DNA of 64,000 bases from Chlorocebus sabaeus (GCF_047675955.1 NC_132915.1:14193766-14257765), one strand, 5' to 3'. Shown: positions 34,061 through 46,393, counted from the first letter of the stretch. Program-made: numbers and translations. The notes: generated by a model not told the origin, from the letters alone.

Positions 34061-36775
34061 AGGGAGTCGTTAATGTCCTTGCAAGGGGTGGCAGAAACCA
34101 TGTGGTATGAACAAAACTGCTATGACAGGTCTTCCTTTTTTGTCTGTATTTCTGCTTGGGGCAGGCTTGTAGATCAAATCAATGAATTGTGAGCTCTGGA
34201 CATCTTTCCAACAGTGATCATTTTTCCTTTGTTAGGCAACTCCAACTGAACCAGAGCTGGTCTCTATTTTCTTCTACAAATGGGGCAGCCAAACCAGGGT
34301 TGTCAGTGGAAAGGCATTTTTCTGTCCTTACTCTTCATGGCCTAGCTTGGACTTGCAAATGAAGAAGACCTCTTTCAGTTTTCAAGTTCTGAGTTTCAAA
34401 GCGTACGATTTTCTTTCCAGGGAAGTTGCCCTTTGAGACAGTGTCAGGAGCATTAAGTAGATAATACATTTTAAAATCCTATCAACATGCTACAAAATTA
34501 ATCATGTTATATGAGGAGTAGCTTTGCTGCGATAATTTATCTTTATTTAGTGTTTGTTTATATCTCAGGTATCTTTTATGGCAAATTTTGTTTTGTGTGT
34601 AGTTTTCAGGGAGTTTTTGTGAAAATTAAAATAATTCAAGTTCTATAAAATTGCTCAGACAATAATCTAATATTAATAATGTAATGACCTGAATCTTAGA
34701 TGTACAATAGAGTTTTATCTGAATATATCTATGTATAATGCTAACGTTTGAAATACTATTATTCTGTAGCAGGGGAAAGCAATTAGCATGTTAACAGATC
34801 AGGGTTTGGCTTATAATCTCTCACCTCGAAAGTATAATTTGTTGCTTTAAAACTCTAGTCCTTGATGCTAAACATTAATCTGGAAAGTCAAGATTAACTG
34901 AACCAAGGTCTTTACACATAAACTGAAAATTCAAACACAATAATGTTTACTGATAGATATGATGATAAAATCAAGCAGTCTTAAAAAAATCAGTAACTAG
35001 TTAGCCTTATTAGTAGAAGAGAGCACCAACACCTAATTAATCAGTTGGCTAATAATTCTTCCTTGATGTTTCTAGCTAATGTTATTTTTTGGCTGATCTG
35101 TACACATGTTCCTGTCCATCTTTGTCATCTGTACCTTGTGTAGGTATTGTCTACAATGTTATGACATGTTGAGTATTTATTGGTTCTTTGTTTATTGGTT
35201 CAACGTTTCTCTACACTTACAGTCCTCTTGATATCCTTGAGTATAATAATAATAACACGTATTACATTGATTAAATTGAGACTGATTTAAACAGAGATGT
35301 TATAGGATTGGTTCAATGTCTCATATTTAGCAAGATTAGGGTGGGGTATTGTGTCTTGAGTTTTAGGTTTGCTCTTATTACACTAAATACTACCATTATT
35401 TTGTTTTTGAATGTTCTATGTAGTCTAAATGATGTAATTCCTTTCCACTGACAACTTTTTTTAATAGCTCAAGAGAAAAGCCATACACAGATCACACCTC
35501 TGGGTAGAAAAAGCATATTGATGTTTTAGAACTGTCATCCAAGGACACTGTTTAAGTTCTTTCCCTGTCTACTTTCTTTTTGTAACCTGTGGCTGAATGT
35601 ACATCCAAATAAAATTGCAGTCCACTTGCTATGGTTATATGAGTATTTTGTCATCTAACGTAACTAGATTCCTTTTACATATTTGGCATGGTACAAATAT
35701 TACTTGTAGTTTGAAATTTCAAATTAACTCCCCAGAAGTTGTAAAAAGAAAAAAAGGAAGGGTGATGCTAATAAAATTTTCTATCTGTCCTTTAAGGTAA
35801 TTTACCTTGTAGTTTTGAGATTGACTCTGGAAGTCAAAATCTAGCAATGCAGAGCATGGTATTTAGAGGACTTTTAGAAAAATAGGAAAACAATGTATTA
35901 TTATTATTATTTTGCTTAGGCACTAGCCACTGTCATGTCAGGCTCTCTTTGTTTTGAAGGCTAAGGCAGGAGAGTAATAAACTCTATGGAGTAGGGATGG
36001 AAATACACTTCAGGATATTTTATGCCACCTGGAACCTTATCAAGGATAACTTCACCTCCTGTGTTCCCAGACCTCAGGGGAGAAGTACTTCTGCTGAGGG
36101 TCATCCTGACACAAGGGGGCACCTTGAGTGACATCTTTTGCCTCCAAGTTTGAAGACATAGTTTTTCCAGCATCTATAGATGGCACTTTCTTTGTTCAGT
36201 GCTGAATAAAAGGAAAAAAAAAAGAGGAAAAGTTATACAGTAATTCAAGGGCAGCTGTGAAGCCTGAGTTTGCAGTGCCAGCAGCAGTGTGGTAATTTGA
36301 GAATAACAAATTAGAAGGACAAAGCAGATTTTAATCATATGCCACAGAGAGGAAGGTGGTTTAAGTTTATCTCCAAATTGTACCTCCATTAGAGAAAGGA
36401 AAGCTTTTAATGCTATTATCCAATATATAGTTAAAGATTACTTTTTTCCTTTCCCCAGCCTTTCTTTAGTGTGTTTACTGGGTCAGAAATGGCAGCCTTT
36501 TTTACACTTGGCAAAAGTAGTTTGAAAAATATTTGTTTTTTATAATTACAGATGTAATTTATGTACATAAATAAAATAAAAATACCCGGTAACTTCATTA
36601 CCCAGAAAAAAAAAGAAATGGCAGACTTTTTCTCCCTTAGTGTATTGAGAGTTGTTAAATATAAAATAGAAAACATTTTCTTGGTGTTATGGGAAATGGG
36701 GAGAGAGAGAGAGATAGAGAGGGAGAGATTGTGAGCTTCTCGTCTGAAGACAGAACTGAAGACTTAAGAAAATAT

Positions 36776-37194
36776 CTTCATCTATCTATCTGTCTATCTA
36801 TCCATCCATCCATTAAACTATCCATTAATTCATTCATCATTTATCCACTCTTCCACTCATCCACCAACCCACCCATCCACTCATCCACTTTTCCATCCAT
36901 TCATCCATAAATCCATCCATCCATCCATCCATCCATTCATCCATCCATCCATCCTCCATCCATCCATCCATCCATCCATCCTCCATCCATCCATCCATCC
37001 ATCCATCCTCCGTCCATCCATCCTTCCATCCATCCATCCATCCTCCATCCATCCATCCATCCTCCATCCATTCATCCATCCATCCATCCATCCTTCCATC
37101 CATCCATCCATCCATCATCCATCCATCCATCCATCCATCCATCCTCCATCCATCCATCCATCCATCCATCCATCCATCCATCCTCCATCCATCC
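36776..37194. repeat. (CATC)n tetranucleotide tract, about 420 bp
   Basis: It begins as TCTA repeats, then CATC repeats broken at irregular intervals by a CTC that shifts the register, and by TTC variants. The 192-codon minus-strand frame across it (MDGWMDGW type) is a translation of the repeat only. Confidence 0.95.
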
Positions 37195-37197
37195 ACC

Positions 37198-37410
37198 AAA
37201 CAAACATTTATTGAATACCTCTGTTGGGGACTGCTCTGAGTAGCAGAGTTACAAAAAGATAAATAAGAATTATTCCTTGTCAATCTAGTAGAAAAGACAG
37301 ACAGACACATAAACAGATTTAAAGTAGCACTATTATGATAGAAAAACACTAGGATGTTATTGGAGCTCATAAAGGGGTCAATAGTAGAGCCAGAGTGTGG
37401 CTTGGGGAAA
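37198..37410 (-). mobile_element. L2 3'-end remnant, antisense
   Basis: aaacatttattgaatacctc, then ctagtagaaaagacagacag. It starts directly at the end of the (CATC)n tract. Confidence 0.6.
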
Positions 37411-37462
37411 GGCATAACCTTTCTTTAACCTCTAGTGGCTCTCCTCCAATGTTACTGCTTTT

Positions 37463-37830
37463 AAAAATTTATTTGTGATTTATTTCTTTCTCATTATTTA
37501 TTTTTATTGTGGCAAAAAAATATATGTAACAGAATTTACCATGTTAGCCATTAAAAAAAAATATTTTTCTTTTGCGGTGCCTGTGCCTCGCACAGCCCCT
37601 GGACAGGCACAGCTGCCTGCCCCCCAGCCGCCGAAGGCTGCTGTACCCCTCTGTTCTGGCTGCCACGAGCATAGGAGCTTGGGCTGGGCAAAGATCAAGG
37701 GGACACCGTGTTAGCCATTTTTAAGTGTGCAGTTGCAGTTTAGTGGCATTAAGTAGTTCACATTGTTGTGCAACCGTAATCACCTTCCAAAGTTATTACT
37801 TATAAAAGAGATATTCTTTGAAATGGATCA
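37463..37830 (-). mobile_element. Old L1 3'-end fragment, antisense, split by a 152-bp insert
   Basis: tttattgtggcaaaaaaata and aatttaccatgttagccatt before, and tttttaagtgtgcagttgca and cacattgttgtgcaaccg after, are one L1M 3'UTR interrupted at 37553-37704. Confidence 0.8.
37553..37704. mobile_element. GC-rich 152-bp insert of unknown origin with target-site duplication
   Basis: It sits between accatgttagccatt (37538-37552) and accgtgttagccatt (37705-37719), a 15-bp duplication with one mismatch. The left 24 bases are A/T-rich (including tatttttctttt) and the remainder is GC-rich, unlike its surroundings. I recognise neither a repeat family nor a gene. Confidence 0.8.
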
Positions 37831-38527
37831 CTGATATTTTCTCACTCACATTTCAAGTGTGAATACGAGCATCTTTAAAAACTTTGTTCTTTTTCCTGCA
37901 AATGTCTCAGCCAAAGTTGTACCTTGCTATAAAATGTGATTTCAAGACAAGTCCCACACCCGCTTCCTTGCCTTCCTTAGGCGTTCACCCTCAGCGTGTC
38001 TCCTGTATAGATATGCTGGAGCAGCCACTGAGGGGCCCTAATCCAGCCTGGGAAGGGCCAACAAGATTTTCTGGTGTAGGTGATGCCTGAGATGAGCTTT
38101 AAGGAAAAAACAGATATTGTCTGGCTAATAAATGGGGAAGTGTGTTGAGAAAAGGTGCAGTTAGGGAAAGAAGGACGTTCTTGCAAAGGTTGAGCATAGA
38201 GGAAGACATAACATTTATGGGGAACTGAAAGAAAGAAATGCATTATACTTTTATACATCAAGAAAGAATTCCTTACTGTGCAGTGGGGAGCTGGCATTAC
38301 CTGCTTAGACTGTGCAGATGGTGGAGTGGAGGTCAGAGTCTAGAAAACAATGTTGGTCACTGTTTATTAGGGAATAATTAAGACAACTCCTCCATTGAGT
38401 CATGGTTTGTTACGAGCTTGGCTCACACTTGGGCAAGATTCGTAGGGTGTTTTGTTTCAGACTTTGAATGCCTTAGTGCTTTTTGAAAAGCCCCACCCTG
38501 AGGTACATTAGTGTTTGCCAGTTCTTT

Positions 38528-38750
38528 TTTTTTTTTTGGAGGGGTGGTGACAGAGTCTCACTTTGTCACCCAGGCTAGAGGGCAGTGGCACCATCACAGC
38601 CCACTGCGGCCTTGAATTCCTGGGCTCAAGTGCTCCTCCTGCTCTAGCCTCATGAGTAGTTGGGACTACAAGTGGTGCCACTATGCCAGGCTAATTTTCT
38701 TTTTAACTTTTATTTGTAGAGAAGGGGTTTTGCTATGTTTTCCAGGCTGA
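38528..38750 (-). mobile_element. Alu, antisense, 5'-truncated, with 15-bp target-site duplication
   Basis: T run, then gacagagtctcactttgtca through ttttccaggctga. Perfect direct repeats gtttgccagttcttt lie at 38513-38527 and 38751-38765. It appears to be an older (AluJ-like) copy. Confidence 0.95.
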
Positions 38751-38880
38751 GTTTGCCAGTTCTTTAGTTAAGGTTTTAAATTTCTATGTGCTGTTGGGAT
38801 GGTGATAGTTTCACAACTTGTGACCTTCAGTGATGAAGCAAGTCTTTCTTAATATGGCCAGGAAATTAGGAGACCTTTTC

Positions 38881-39195
38881 CTTTTTTTTTTTTTTTTTTT
38901 TTGAGATGGAATCTTGCTCTTGTCACTCATACTGGAGTGCCGTGGTGTGATCTCAGCTCACTGAAACCTCCATCTCCCGGGTTCAAGCAATTCTCCTGCC
39001 TCAGCCTCCCGAGTAGCTGGGATTACAGGTGCCAACCACCACACCTGGTTATTTTATTTTATTTTTTGTATTTTTAGTAGACACAGGGTTTCACCATGTT
39101 GGTCTGGCTGTTCTCAAACTCTTGATCTCAGGTGGTCCACCCGCCTCAGCTTCCCAAAGTCCTGGGATTACAGGCATGAGCCACTGCATCCAGTC
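38881..39195 (-). mobile_element. Alu, antisense, full length, with 12-bp target-site duplication
   Basis: T run, gagatggaatcttgctcttg through gagccactgcatccagtc. ggagaccttttc is repeated exactly at 38869-38880 and 39196-39207. Confidence 0.95.
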
Positions 39196-39341
39196 GGAGA
39201 CCTTTTCAAAGCAACTTACCCCATTAAGCTGTTAGAGTAGTCATGAGCCCAACTAGAGAGGGTCTGATGTCAGCAATTGCAGAAATTCCAGGAAATAAGT
39301 ATTGAACAGTATTGAAAGGCCTTCTTATGCATAGTAGACCA

Positions 39342-39556
39342 GTGCTGTCTGGTAGAACTTTTGCAGTGATAGCACTGTTCTGTATCTGTGCTGTCCAGTT
39401 TAGTAGCCACTAGCCTCACATGGCTATTGAGCCCTTGCAATGTGACTAGTATGACTGAGGAACTGAATTTTCATAGCTATTTAATTTCAACTCATTAAAA
39501 TTTAAGTTTACATAGTTACACATGCTAGTGGCTACCACACTGGACAGTGCAGTGAT
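39342..39556. mobile_element. Small palindromic MER-type DNA transposon
   Basis: cagtgctgtctggtagaac at the left, with inverted arms gtgctgtccagtttagtagc (39390 on) and gctaccacactggacagtg (39532 on). The same family occurs at 61312-61590. Confidence 0.7.
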
Positions 39557-39873
39557 AGTCTGTTAATGGTAGCTAACTCTGGAAGCAGAGAGGAATTGAA
39601 TAAAGGTGGGGGCAGTGCAGGAAAGCTTTGCATTACATACATCTGTGTCATTTGAGCCTTTGGTAAGCATGTGTTACTTTCATAACTTCAAAACCATATG
39701 AAATTTTTCAGCAAATATACTTGCCTTTATTTTCAGAGAGAACTTAGAAAGTTGGAAAGGATTTTAGATTTTTAATCCCATGCCTGCATGTTTCTCCAGG
39801 AGCATCTGAAGTCCAGGGAGGGAAGGGATTAGTCTGGTGAATGATACACAGATTGGGACCCAGGCATCTGGAC

Positions 39874-39892
39874 CCCATTTTCATATTCCTTT
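39874..39892. repeat. Target-site duplication, left copy, of the 39893-46374 L1
   Basis: cccattttcatattccttt pairs with cccatttttatatttcttt at 46375-46393, 17 of 19 identical, both differences C/T. Confidence 0.85.
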
Positions 39893-40103
39893 TTTTAAAA
39901 TCATACTTTAAGTTCTGGGATACATGTGCAGAATGTGCAGGTTTGTTACATAGGTATACATGTGCCATGGTGGTTTGCTGCACCCATTAACCCGTCATCT
40001 ACATTAGGTATTTCTCCTAATGCTATCCCTCCCCTTGTCCCCCATCCCCCAATAGGCCCCAGTGTGTGATGTTCCCCTCCCTGTGCCCATATGTTCTCAT
40101 TGT

Positions 40104-43100
40104 TCAACTCCCACTTATGAGTTAGAACATGCAGTATTTGGTTTTCTGTTCCTGTGTTAATTTGCTAAGAGTGATGGTTTCCAGCATCATCCATGTCCCC
40201 GAAAAGGAGATGAACTCATTCTTTTTTATGGCTGCATAGTATTCCATAGTGTATATGTGTCACATTTTCTTTATGCAGTCTAACATTGATGGGTATTTGG
40301 GTTGGTTCCAAGTCTTTGCTGTTATGAACAGTGCTGCAATAAACATACGTGTGCATGTGTCTTTACAGTAGAATGATTTACAATCCTTTGGGTATATACC
40401 CAGTAATGGGTTTGCTGGGCCAAATGATATTTCTAGTTCTAGATCCTTGAGGAATTGTCACACTGTCTTCCACAACGGTTGAACTAATTTACACTTGCAC
40501 CAACAGTGTAAAAGTGCTCCTATTTCTCCACATCCTCTCCAGCATCTGTTGTTTCATAACTTCTTAATAATCGCCATTCTAACTGGCATGAGATGGTATC
40601 TCATTGTGGTTTTGATTTGTATTTCTCTAATGACCAGTGATGATGAGCTTTTTTTCATATGTTTGTTGGCTGCATAAATGTCTTCTTTTGAGAAGTGTCT
40701 GTTCATATCCTTTGCCCAGTTTTTGATGGGGTTGTTTTTTTTTTTTCTTGTATATTTATTTAAGTTCCTTGTAGATTCTGGATATTAGCCCTTTGTCAGA
40801 TGGATAGATTGCAAAAATTTTCTCCCATTCTGTAGGTTGCCTGTTCACTCTGGTGATAGTTTCTTTTGCTGTGCAGAAGCTCTTTAGTTTAATTAGATCC
40901 CATTTGTCAATTTTGGCTTTTGTTGCCATTGCTTTTGGTGTTTTAGTCATGAAGTCTTTGCCATGCCTATGTCTTGAATGGTATTGCCTAGGTTTTCTTC
41001 TAGGGTTTTTATGGTTTTAGGTCTTATGTTTAAATCTTTAATCCATCTTGAGTTAAATTTTGTATAAGGTGTAAGGAAGGGGTCCAGTTTCAAGTTTCTA
41101 CATATGACTAGCCAGTTTTTCTAACATCATTTATTAAATAGGGACTCCTTTCCATATTGCTTTTTTTTTGGTCAGGTTTGTCGAAGATCAGATGGTCATA
41201 GATATGTGGTGTTATTTCTGAGGCCTCTGTACTGTTTCATTGGTCTATATGTCTGTTTTGGTACCAGTACCTTGCTGTACTGGTTATCGTAGCCTCGTAG
41301 TATAGTTTGAAGTCAGGTAGCATGATGCCTCCAGCTTTGTTCTTTTTCCTTATGATTGTCTTGGCTATACAGCCTCTTTTTTGGTTCCACATGAAATTTA
41401 AAGTAGTTTTTTTTCTAATGTTGTGAAGAAAGTCAATGGTAGCTTGATGGGAGTAGCATTGAATCTATAAATTACTTGGAGCAGTATAGCCATTTTTACG
41501 ATATTGATTCTTCCTATCCATAAGCATGGAATGTTCTTCCATTTGTTTGTGTCCTCTTTTATTTCCTTGAGCAGTGGTTTTTAGTTCTCCCTGAAGAGGT
41601 CTTTCACATCCCTTGTAATTTGGATTCCTAGGTATGTTCTTTTCTTTGTAGCAATTGTGAATGGGAGTTTGCTCATGATGTGACTCTCTGTTTGTCTGTA
41701 ATTAGTGTATAGGAATGCTTGTGATCTTTGCACATTGATTTTGTATCCTGAGACTTTGTTGAAGTTGCTTATCAGCTTAAGGAGTTTTTGGGCTGATATG
41801 ATGGGGTTTTCTAAATATACAATCATGTCATCTGCAAATAGAGATAATTTCACTTCCTCTCTTCCAATTCAAACATGCTTTATTTCTTTCTCTTGCCTGA
41901 TTGCCCTGGCTAGAACTTCCAATACTATGTTGAATAGGAGTGGTGAGAGAGGGCATCCTTGTATTGTGCAGGTTTTCAAAGGGAATGCTTCCAGCTTTTG
42001 CCCATTCAGTATGATACTGGCTCTGTGTTTGTCATAAATAATAGCTCTTATTATTTTGAGATATGTTCCAACAATACCTGGTTTATTGAGTGTTTTTAGC
42101 ATGGAGGGGTGTTCAATTTTATTGAAGACCTTTTCTGCATCTATTGAGAAGATCATGTGGTTTTTGTCATTGGTTCTGTTTATGTGATGGATTATGTTTA
42201 TTGATTTGCATATGTTGAATCAGCCTTGCATCCCAGGGATGAAGCCGACTTGATCGTGGTGGATAAGCTTTTTGATGTGCTGCTGGATTCGGTTTGCCAG
42301 TATTTTATTGAGGATTTCCACATCAATTTTAATCAGGGATACAGACCTGAAATTTTCTTTCTGTGTTGTGTCTCTGCCAGGTTTTAGTGTCAGGATGATG
42401 CTGGCCTAATATATTGAGTTAGGGATGAGTCTCTCTTTTTCTATTGTTTGGAATAGTTTTAGGAGGAATGGTACTGGGTGCTCTTTGTACCTCTGGTGGA
42501 ATTCGACTGTGAATCCATCGGTCCTGGGCTTTTTTTTTTTTTTTTTTTTTTTGGTTGGTAGGCTATTAGTTACTGCCTCAATTTCAGAACTTGTTTTTGG
42601 TCTCTTCAGGGATTCGACTTCTTCCTGGTTTAGCCTTGGGAGGGTGTATGTGTTCAGGAATTTCTCCATTTCTTCTAGATTTTCTAGTTTATTTGCATAG
42701 AGGTGTTTATAGTATTCTCTGATGGTAGTTTGTATTTCTGTGAGATCAGTGGTGATCTCCCCTATATCATTTTTTATTGTGTCTATTTCACTCTTCTCTC
42801 TTTTGTTCTTTATTAGCCAGGCTAGTGGTCTATCTATTTTGTTAATCTTTCCAAAAAACCAGCTCCTGGATTCACTGATTTTTTTGAAGGGTTTTTCATG
42901 TCTCTATCTCCTTCAGTTCTGCTCTGATTTTAGTTATTTCTTGTCTTCTGTGAGTTTTTGAATTTGTTTGTCCTTGCTTCTCTAGTTCTTTTAATCGTGA
43001 TGTTAGGGTGTTGATTTTAGATCTTTCCCACTTTCTCCTGTGGGCATTTAGTGCTCTAAATTTCTCTCTAAATAGTGCTTTAGCTGTATCCCAGAGATTC

Positions 43101-43949
43101 TGGTACATTGTGTCTGTTCTCATTGGTTTCAAAGAACTTACTTATATATGGCTTAATTTCATTATTTACCCAGTAGTAATTCAGTAGCAGGTTGTTCAGT
43201 TTCCATGTAGTTGTGCAGTTTTGATTGAGTTTCTTAATCCTGAGTTCTAATTTGATTGCACTGTGGTCTGAGAGAGTGTTTGTTATGATTTCTGTTCTTT
43301 TGCATTTGCTGAGGAGTGTTTTACTTCCAATTATGTGGTTGATTTTAGAATAAGTGCTATGTGGTGCTGAGAAGCATGTATATTCTGTTGATTCGGGGTG
43401 GAGAGTTCTGTAGATGTCTATTATGTTCGCTTGGTCTAAAGCTGAGTTCAAGTCCTGGATATCCTTGTTAATTTTCTGCTCATTGATCTGTTGAATATTG
43501 ACAGTGTGGTGTTACAGTTTCCCACTATTATTGTGTGGGAGTCTAAGTCTCTTTGTAGGTCTCTAAGAACTTGCTTTATGAATCTGGGTGCTTCTGTATT
43601 GGGTGCATATATATTTAGGATAGTTAACTCTTCTTGTTGCATTGATCCCTTTACCATTATGTAATGTGCTTCTTTGTCTTTTTTGATCTTTGTTGGTTTA
43701 AAGTGTTTTATCAGAGACAAGGATTGCAACCCCTGCTTTTTGTTTCCTTTCCATTTGCTTGGTAAATCTTCCTCCATCCCTTTATTTTGAGCCTATGTGT
43801 GTCTTTGCCAATGAGATGGGTCTCCTGAATACAACACACTGATGGGTCTTGACTCTATCCAAATTTGCCAGTCTGTGTCTTTTAAATGGGGCATTTAGCT
43901 CGTTTACATTTAAGGTTTATATTATTATGTGTGAATTTGATCCTGTCAT
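40104..43949 (-). pseudogene. L1 ORF2 remnant of the 39893-46374 element
   Basis: The start is CAT at 43947-43949 (MTGSNSHI), and the stop TGA is at 40104-40106. Open pieces on the minus strand include 43448-43777 (endonuclease part), 43080-43451 (SDHSAIKLELRIKKL), 42406-42669 (RT entry, where an A run expands the SPGPDG region), 41869-42156 (GCPLSPLLFNIVLEVLARAI) and 41581-41853 (FADDM). Frameshifts separate them. The overall length, 3846 bases, is close to the family's 3.83 kb. Confidence 0.92.
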
Positions 43950-44009
43950 TATGATACCAGCTGGTTATTTTGCCCATTAGTTGATGCAGTTTCTTCATAG
44001 TATCAATGG

Positions 44010-45035
44010 TCTTTATATTTTAGTTTGTTTTTGTAGTGGCTGGTATTTTTATTTCCTTCCCATATTTAGTGCTTCCTTCAGGAGCTCTTGTAAGGCAGGC
44101 CTGGTGGTGACAAAATCCCTCATCATTTGCTTGTCTGTGAAGGATTTTATTTCTCCTTCACTTATGAAGCTTACTTGGCTGGGTATGAAATTCTGGGTTG
44201 AAAATTCTTTCCTTTAAGAATGTTGAATATTGGTCCCCACTCTCTTCTGGCTGTTGGGGTTTCTGCTGAGAGAGCCACTGTTAGTCTGATGGACTTCCCT
44301 TTGTGGGTAACCCGACTTTTCTCTCTAGCTGCCCTTAATATTTTTTCCTTCATTTCAATCTTGGTAAATCTAAAAATTATGTGTCTTGGGGTTGCTCTTC
44401 TCGAGGAATATCTTTGTGGTGTTCTCTGTATTTCCTGAGTTTGAATGTTGGCCTGTCTTGCTAGGTTGGAGAAATTATCCTTGATAATATCCTACAGGGT
44501 GTTTTCTAATTTGGTTCCATTCTCCTGTCACTTTCAGGTATATCAATCAAATGTAGATTTGGTCTTTTCACATAGTCCCATATTTCTTGGAGGCTTTGTT
44601 CATTCCTTTGCATTCTTTTTTCTCTAATCTTGTCTTCATGTTTTATTTCATTAAATTGATCTTCAATCTCTGATATCCTTTCTTCTGCTGGATTGATTCA
44701 CCTATTGATTCTTGTGTATGCTTCATGAAGTTTTCGTGCTGTGTTTTTCAGCTCCATCAGGTCATTTATATTCTTCTCTAAACTGGTTATTCTAGTTAGC
44801 AATTCCTCTAACATTTTATTAAGGTTCTTAGCTTCCTTGCATTGGGTTAGAACATGCTCTTTTAGCTCCGAGGAGTTTGTTATTACTCACCTTCTGAAGC
44901 CTATTTCTGTCAATTCGTCAAACTCATTCTCCGTCCAGTTTTTTGCCCTTGCTCGTGAGGAGTTGTGATCCTTTTTGAGGAAAAGAGGCATTCTGGTTTT
45001 TGGAACTTTCAGCCTTTTTGCACTGTTTTTTCCTC
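44010..45035 (-). pseudogene. L1 ORF1 remnant of the 39893-46374 element
   Basis: The C-terminal domain is open at 44171-44353 (KGKSIRLTVALSAETPTARR). The coiled-coil and N-terminal parts follow in broken form to about 45035. The expected start codon, just before the gaaaaaacagtg block on the minus strand, appears to be lost (AGG in place of ATG). Boundaries are approximate. Confidence 0.8.
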
Positions 45036-45742
45036 TTCTTTGTGGATTTATCTACTGTTGGTCTTGCTTTTGTTGACCTTCGGATGGAGTTTTTGCATGG
45101 TCGGCCTTTTTGTTGATGTTTATGCTATTGCTTTCTGTTTGTTAGTTTTCCCTCTAACAGGCCTCTCTTCTGCAGGTCTGCTGGAGTTTTTTGGGGGTCC
45201 ACCCCAGACCCTGTTTGCCTGGGTATCACCAGTGGTAGCTGCAGAACAGCAAAGATTGCTTCTTGCTCCTTCCTCTGGAAGCTTCATCTTAGAGGGGCAT
45301 CTGCCAGATGCCAGGTGGAGCTCTCCAGTATGGAGTGTCTGTCAACCCTTGCTGGGAGGTGTCTCCCCATCAGTGGGCATGGGGGTCAGGGACCCACCTG
45401 AGGAGGCAGTCTGTCCCCTAGCAGAGCTTGAGCATTGTGCTGGGAGATCCACTGCTCTCTTCAGAGCTGGCAGGCTAGAACATTTAAGTCTGCTGAAGCT
45501 GCGCCCACAACCGCCCCTTCTCCAAGGTGCTCTGTCCAAGGGAGATGAGAATTTTAGATATAAACCTCTGACTGGAGCTGCTGCCTTTTTTTTTCAGAGA
45601 TGCCCTGCCCAGAGAGGAGGAATCTAGAGAGGCAGTCGGGCTACAGCAGCTTTGCTGAGCTTTGGTGGGCTCTGCCTAGTTCAAACTTCCCAGCGGCTTT
45701 GTTTACACTGTGAAGGGAAAACCGCTTAATCAAGCCTCAGTA

Positions 45743-45838
45743 ATGGTGGATGCCCCTCCCCGCACCAAGCTCAAGCATTCCAGGTCAACTTCAGACTGCT
45801 GTGCTGGCAGTGAGAAATTTCAAGCCAGTGGATCTTAG
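45743..45838 (+). other. ORF0-like frame in the antisense of the L1 5'UTR
   Basis: The ATG at 45743 lies where primate L1 ORF0 begins on the antisense strand. It reads MVDAPP and, after about 12 codons, SDCCA, as in ORF0, but stops at TAG 45836 after 31 codons. It is shorter than the roughly 70-residue ORF0. Expression is unknown. Confidence 0.6.
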
Positions 45839-46374
45839 CTTGCTGGGCTCCGTGGGGGTGGGATCTGCTGAGCAAGACCAGTTGGCTCCCTCGCTTCAGC
45901 CCCCTTTCCAGGGGAGTGAATGGTTCTGTCTTGCTGGTGTTCCAGGCACCACTGGAGTATGAAAAAAAAACTGCAGCTAGCTCGGTGTCTGCCCAAATGG
46001 CTGCCCAGTTTTGTGCTTAAAACCCAGGACCTTTGTAGTGTAGGCACCTGAGGGTATTTCCTGGTCTGCGGGTTGTGAAGACCATGGGGAAAGCATAGCA
46101 TCTAGGCTGGAATGCACCATTCCTCAAGGCACAGTCCCTCAGGGCTTCCCTTGGCTAGGGGAGGGAGTTCCCTGACCCCTTGTGCTTCCTGGGTGAGGCG
46201 ACGCCCCACCCTGCTTCTGCTCACCTTCCGCAGGCTGCACCCACTGTCAAACCAGTTCCAATGAGATGAACTGGGTACCTCAGTTGGAAATGCAGAAATC
46301 ACCCACCTTCTGTGTTGGTCTCGCTGGGAGCTGCAAACTGGAGCTGTTCATATTTGGCCATCTTGCCTGGGAAT

Positions 46375-46393
46375 CCCATTTTTATATTTCTTT
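46375..46393. repeat. Target-site duplication, right copy, of the 39893-46374 L1
   Basis: cccatttttatatttcttt, partner of 39874-39892. Confidence 0.85.

Larger units (their letters stand above)
39893..46374 (-). mobile_element. Near full-length L1P element, antisense to FRMD3
   Basis: Read on the minus strand it starts at 46374 (ggcaagatggccaaatatga, an older L1PA-type 5' end). It has a 1.3-kb 5'UTR, ORF1 (about 45035-44010), ORF2 (43949-40104), a 3'UTR and an A-rich tail at 39893-39902. Length is 6.48 kb and the 19-bp duplication confirms both ends. Frames are broken. Its antisense promoter region would face rightward, the direction of FRMD3 transcription. Confidence 0.95.

Noticed and set aside
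36776..37194. CRISPR-like appearance of regularly repeated units
   Set aside because: The repeat unit is 4 bp, there are no unique spacers, and the genome is a primate one.
36837..37415. 192-codon minus-strand frame of Met-Asp-Gly-Trp repeats
   Set aside because: A direct translation of the (CATC)n tract. No start context or non-repeat domain.
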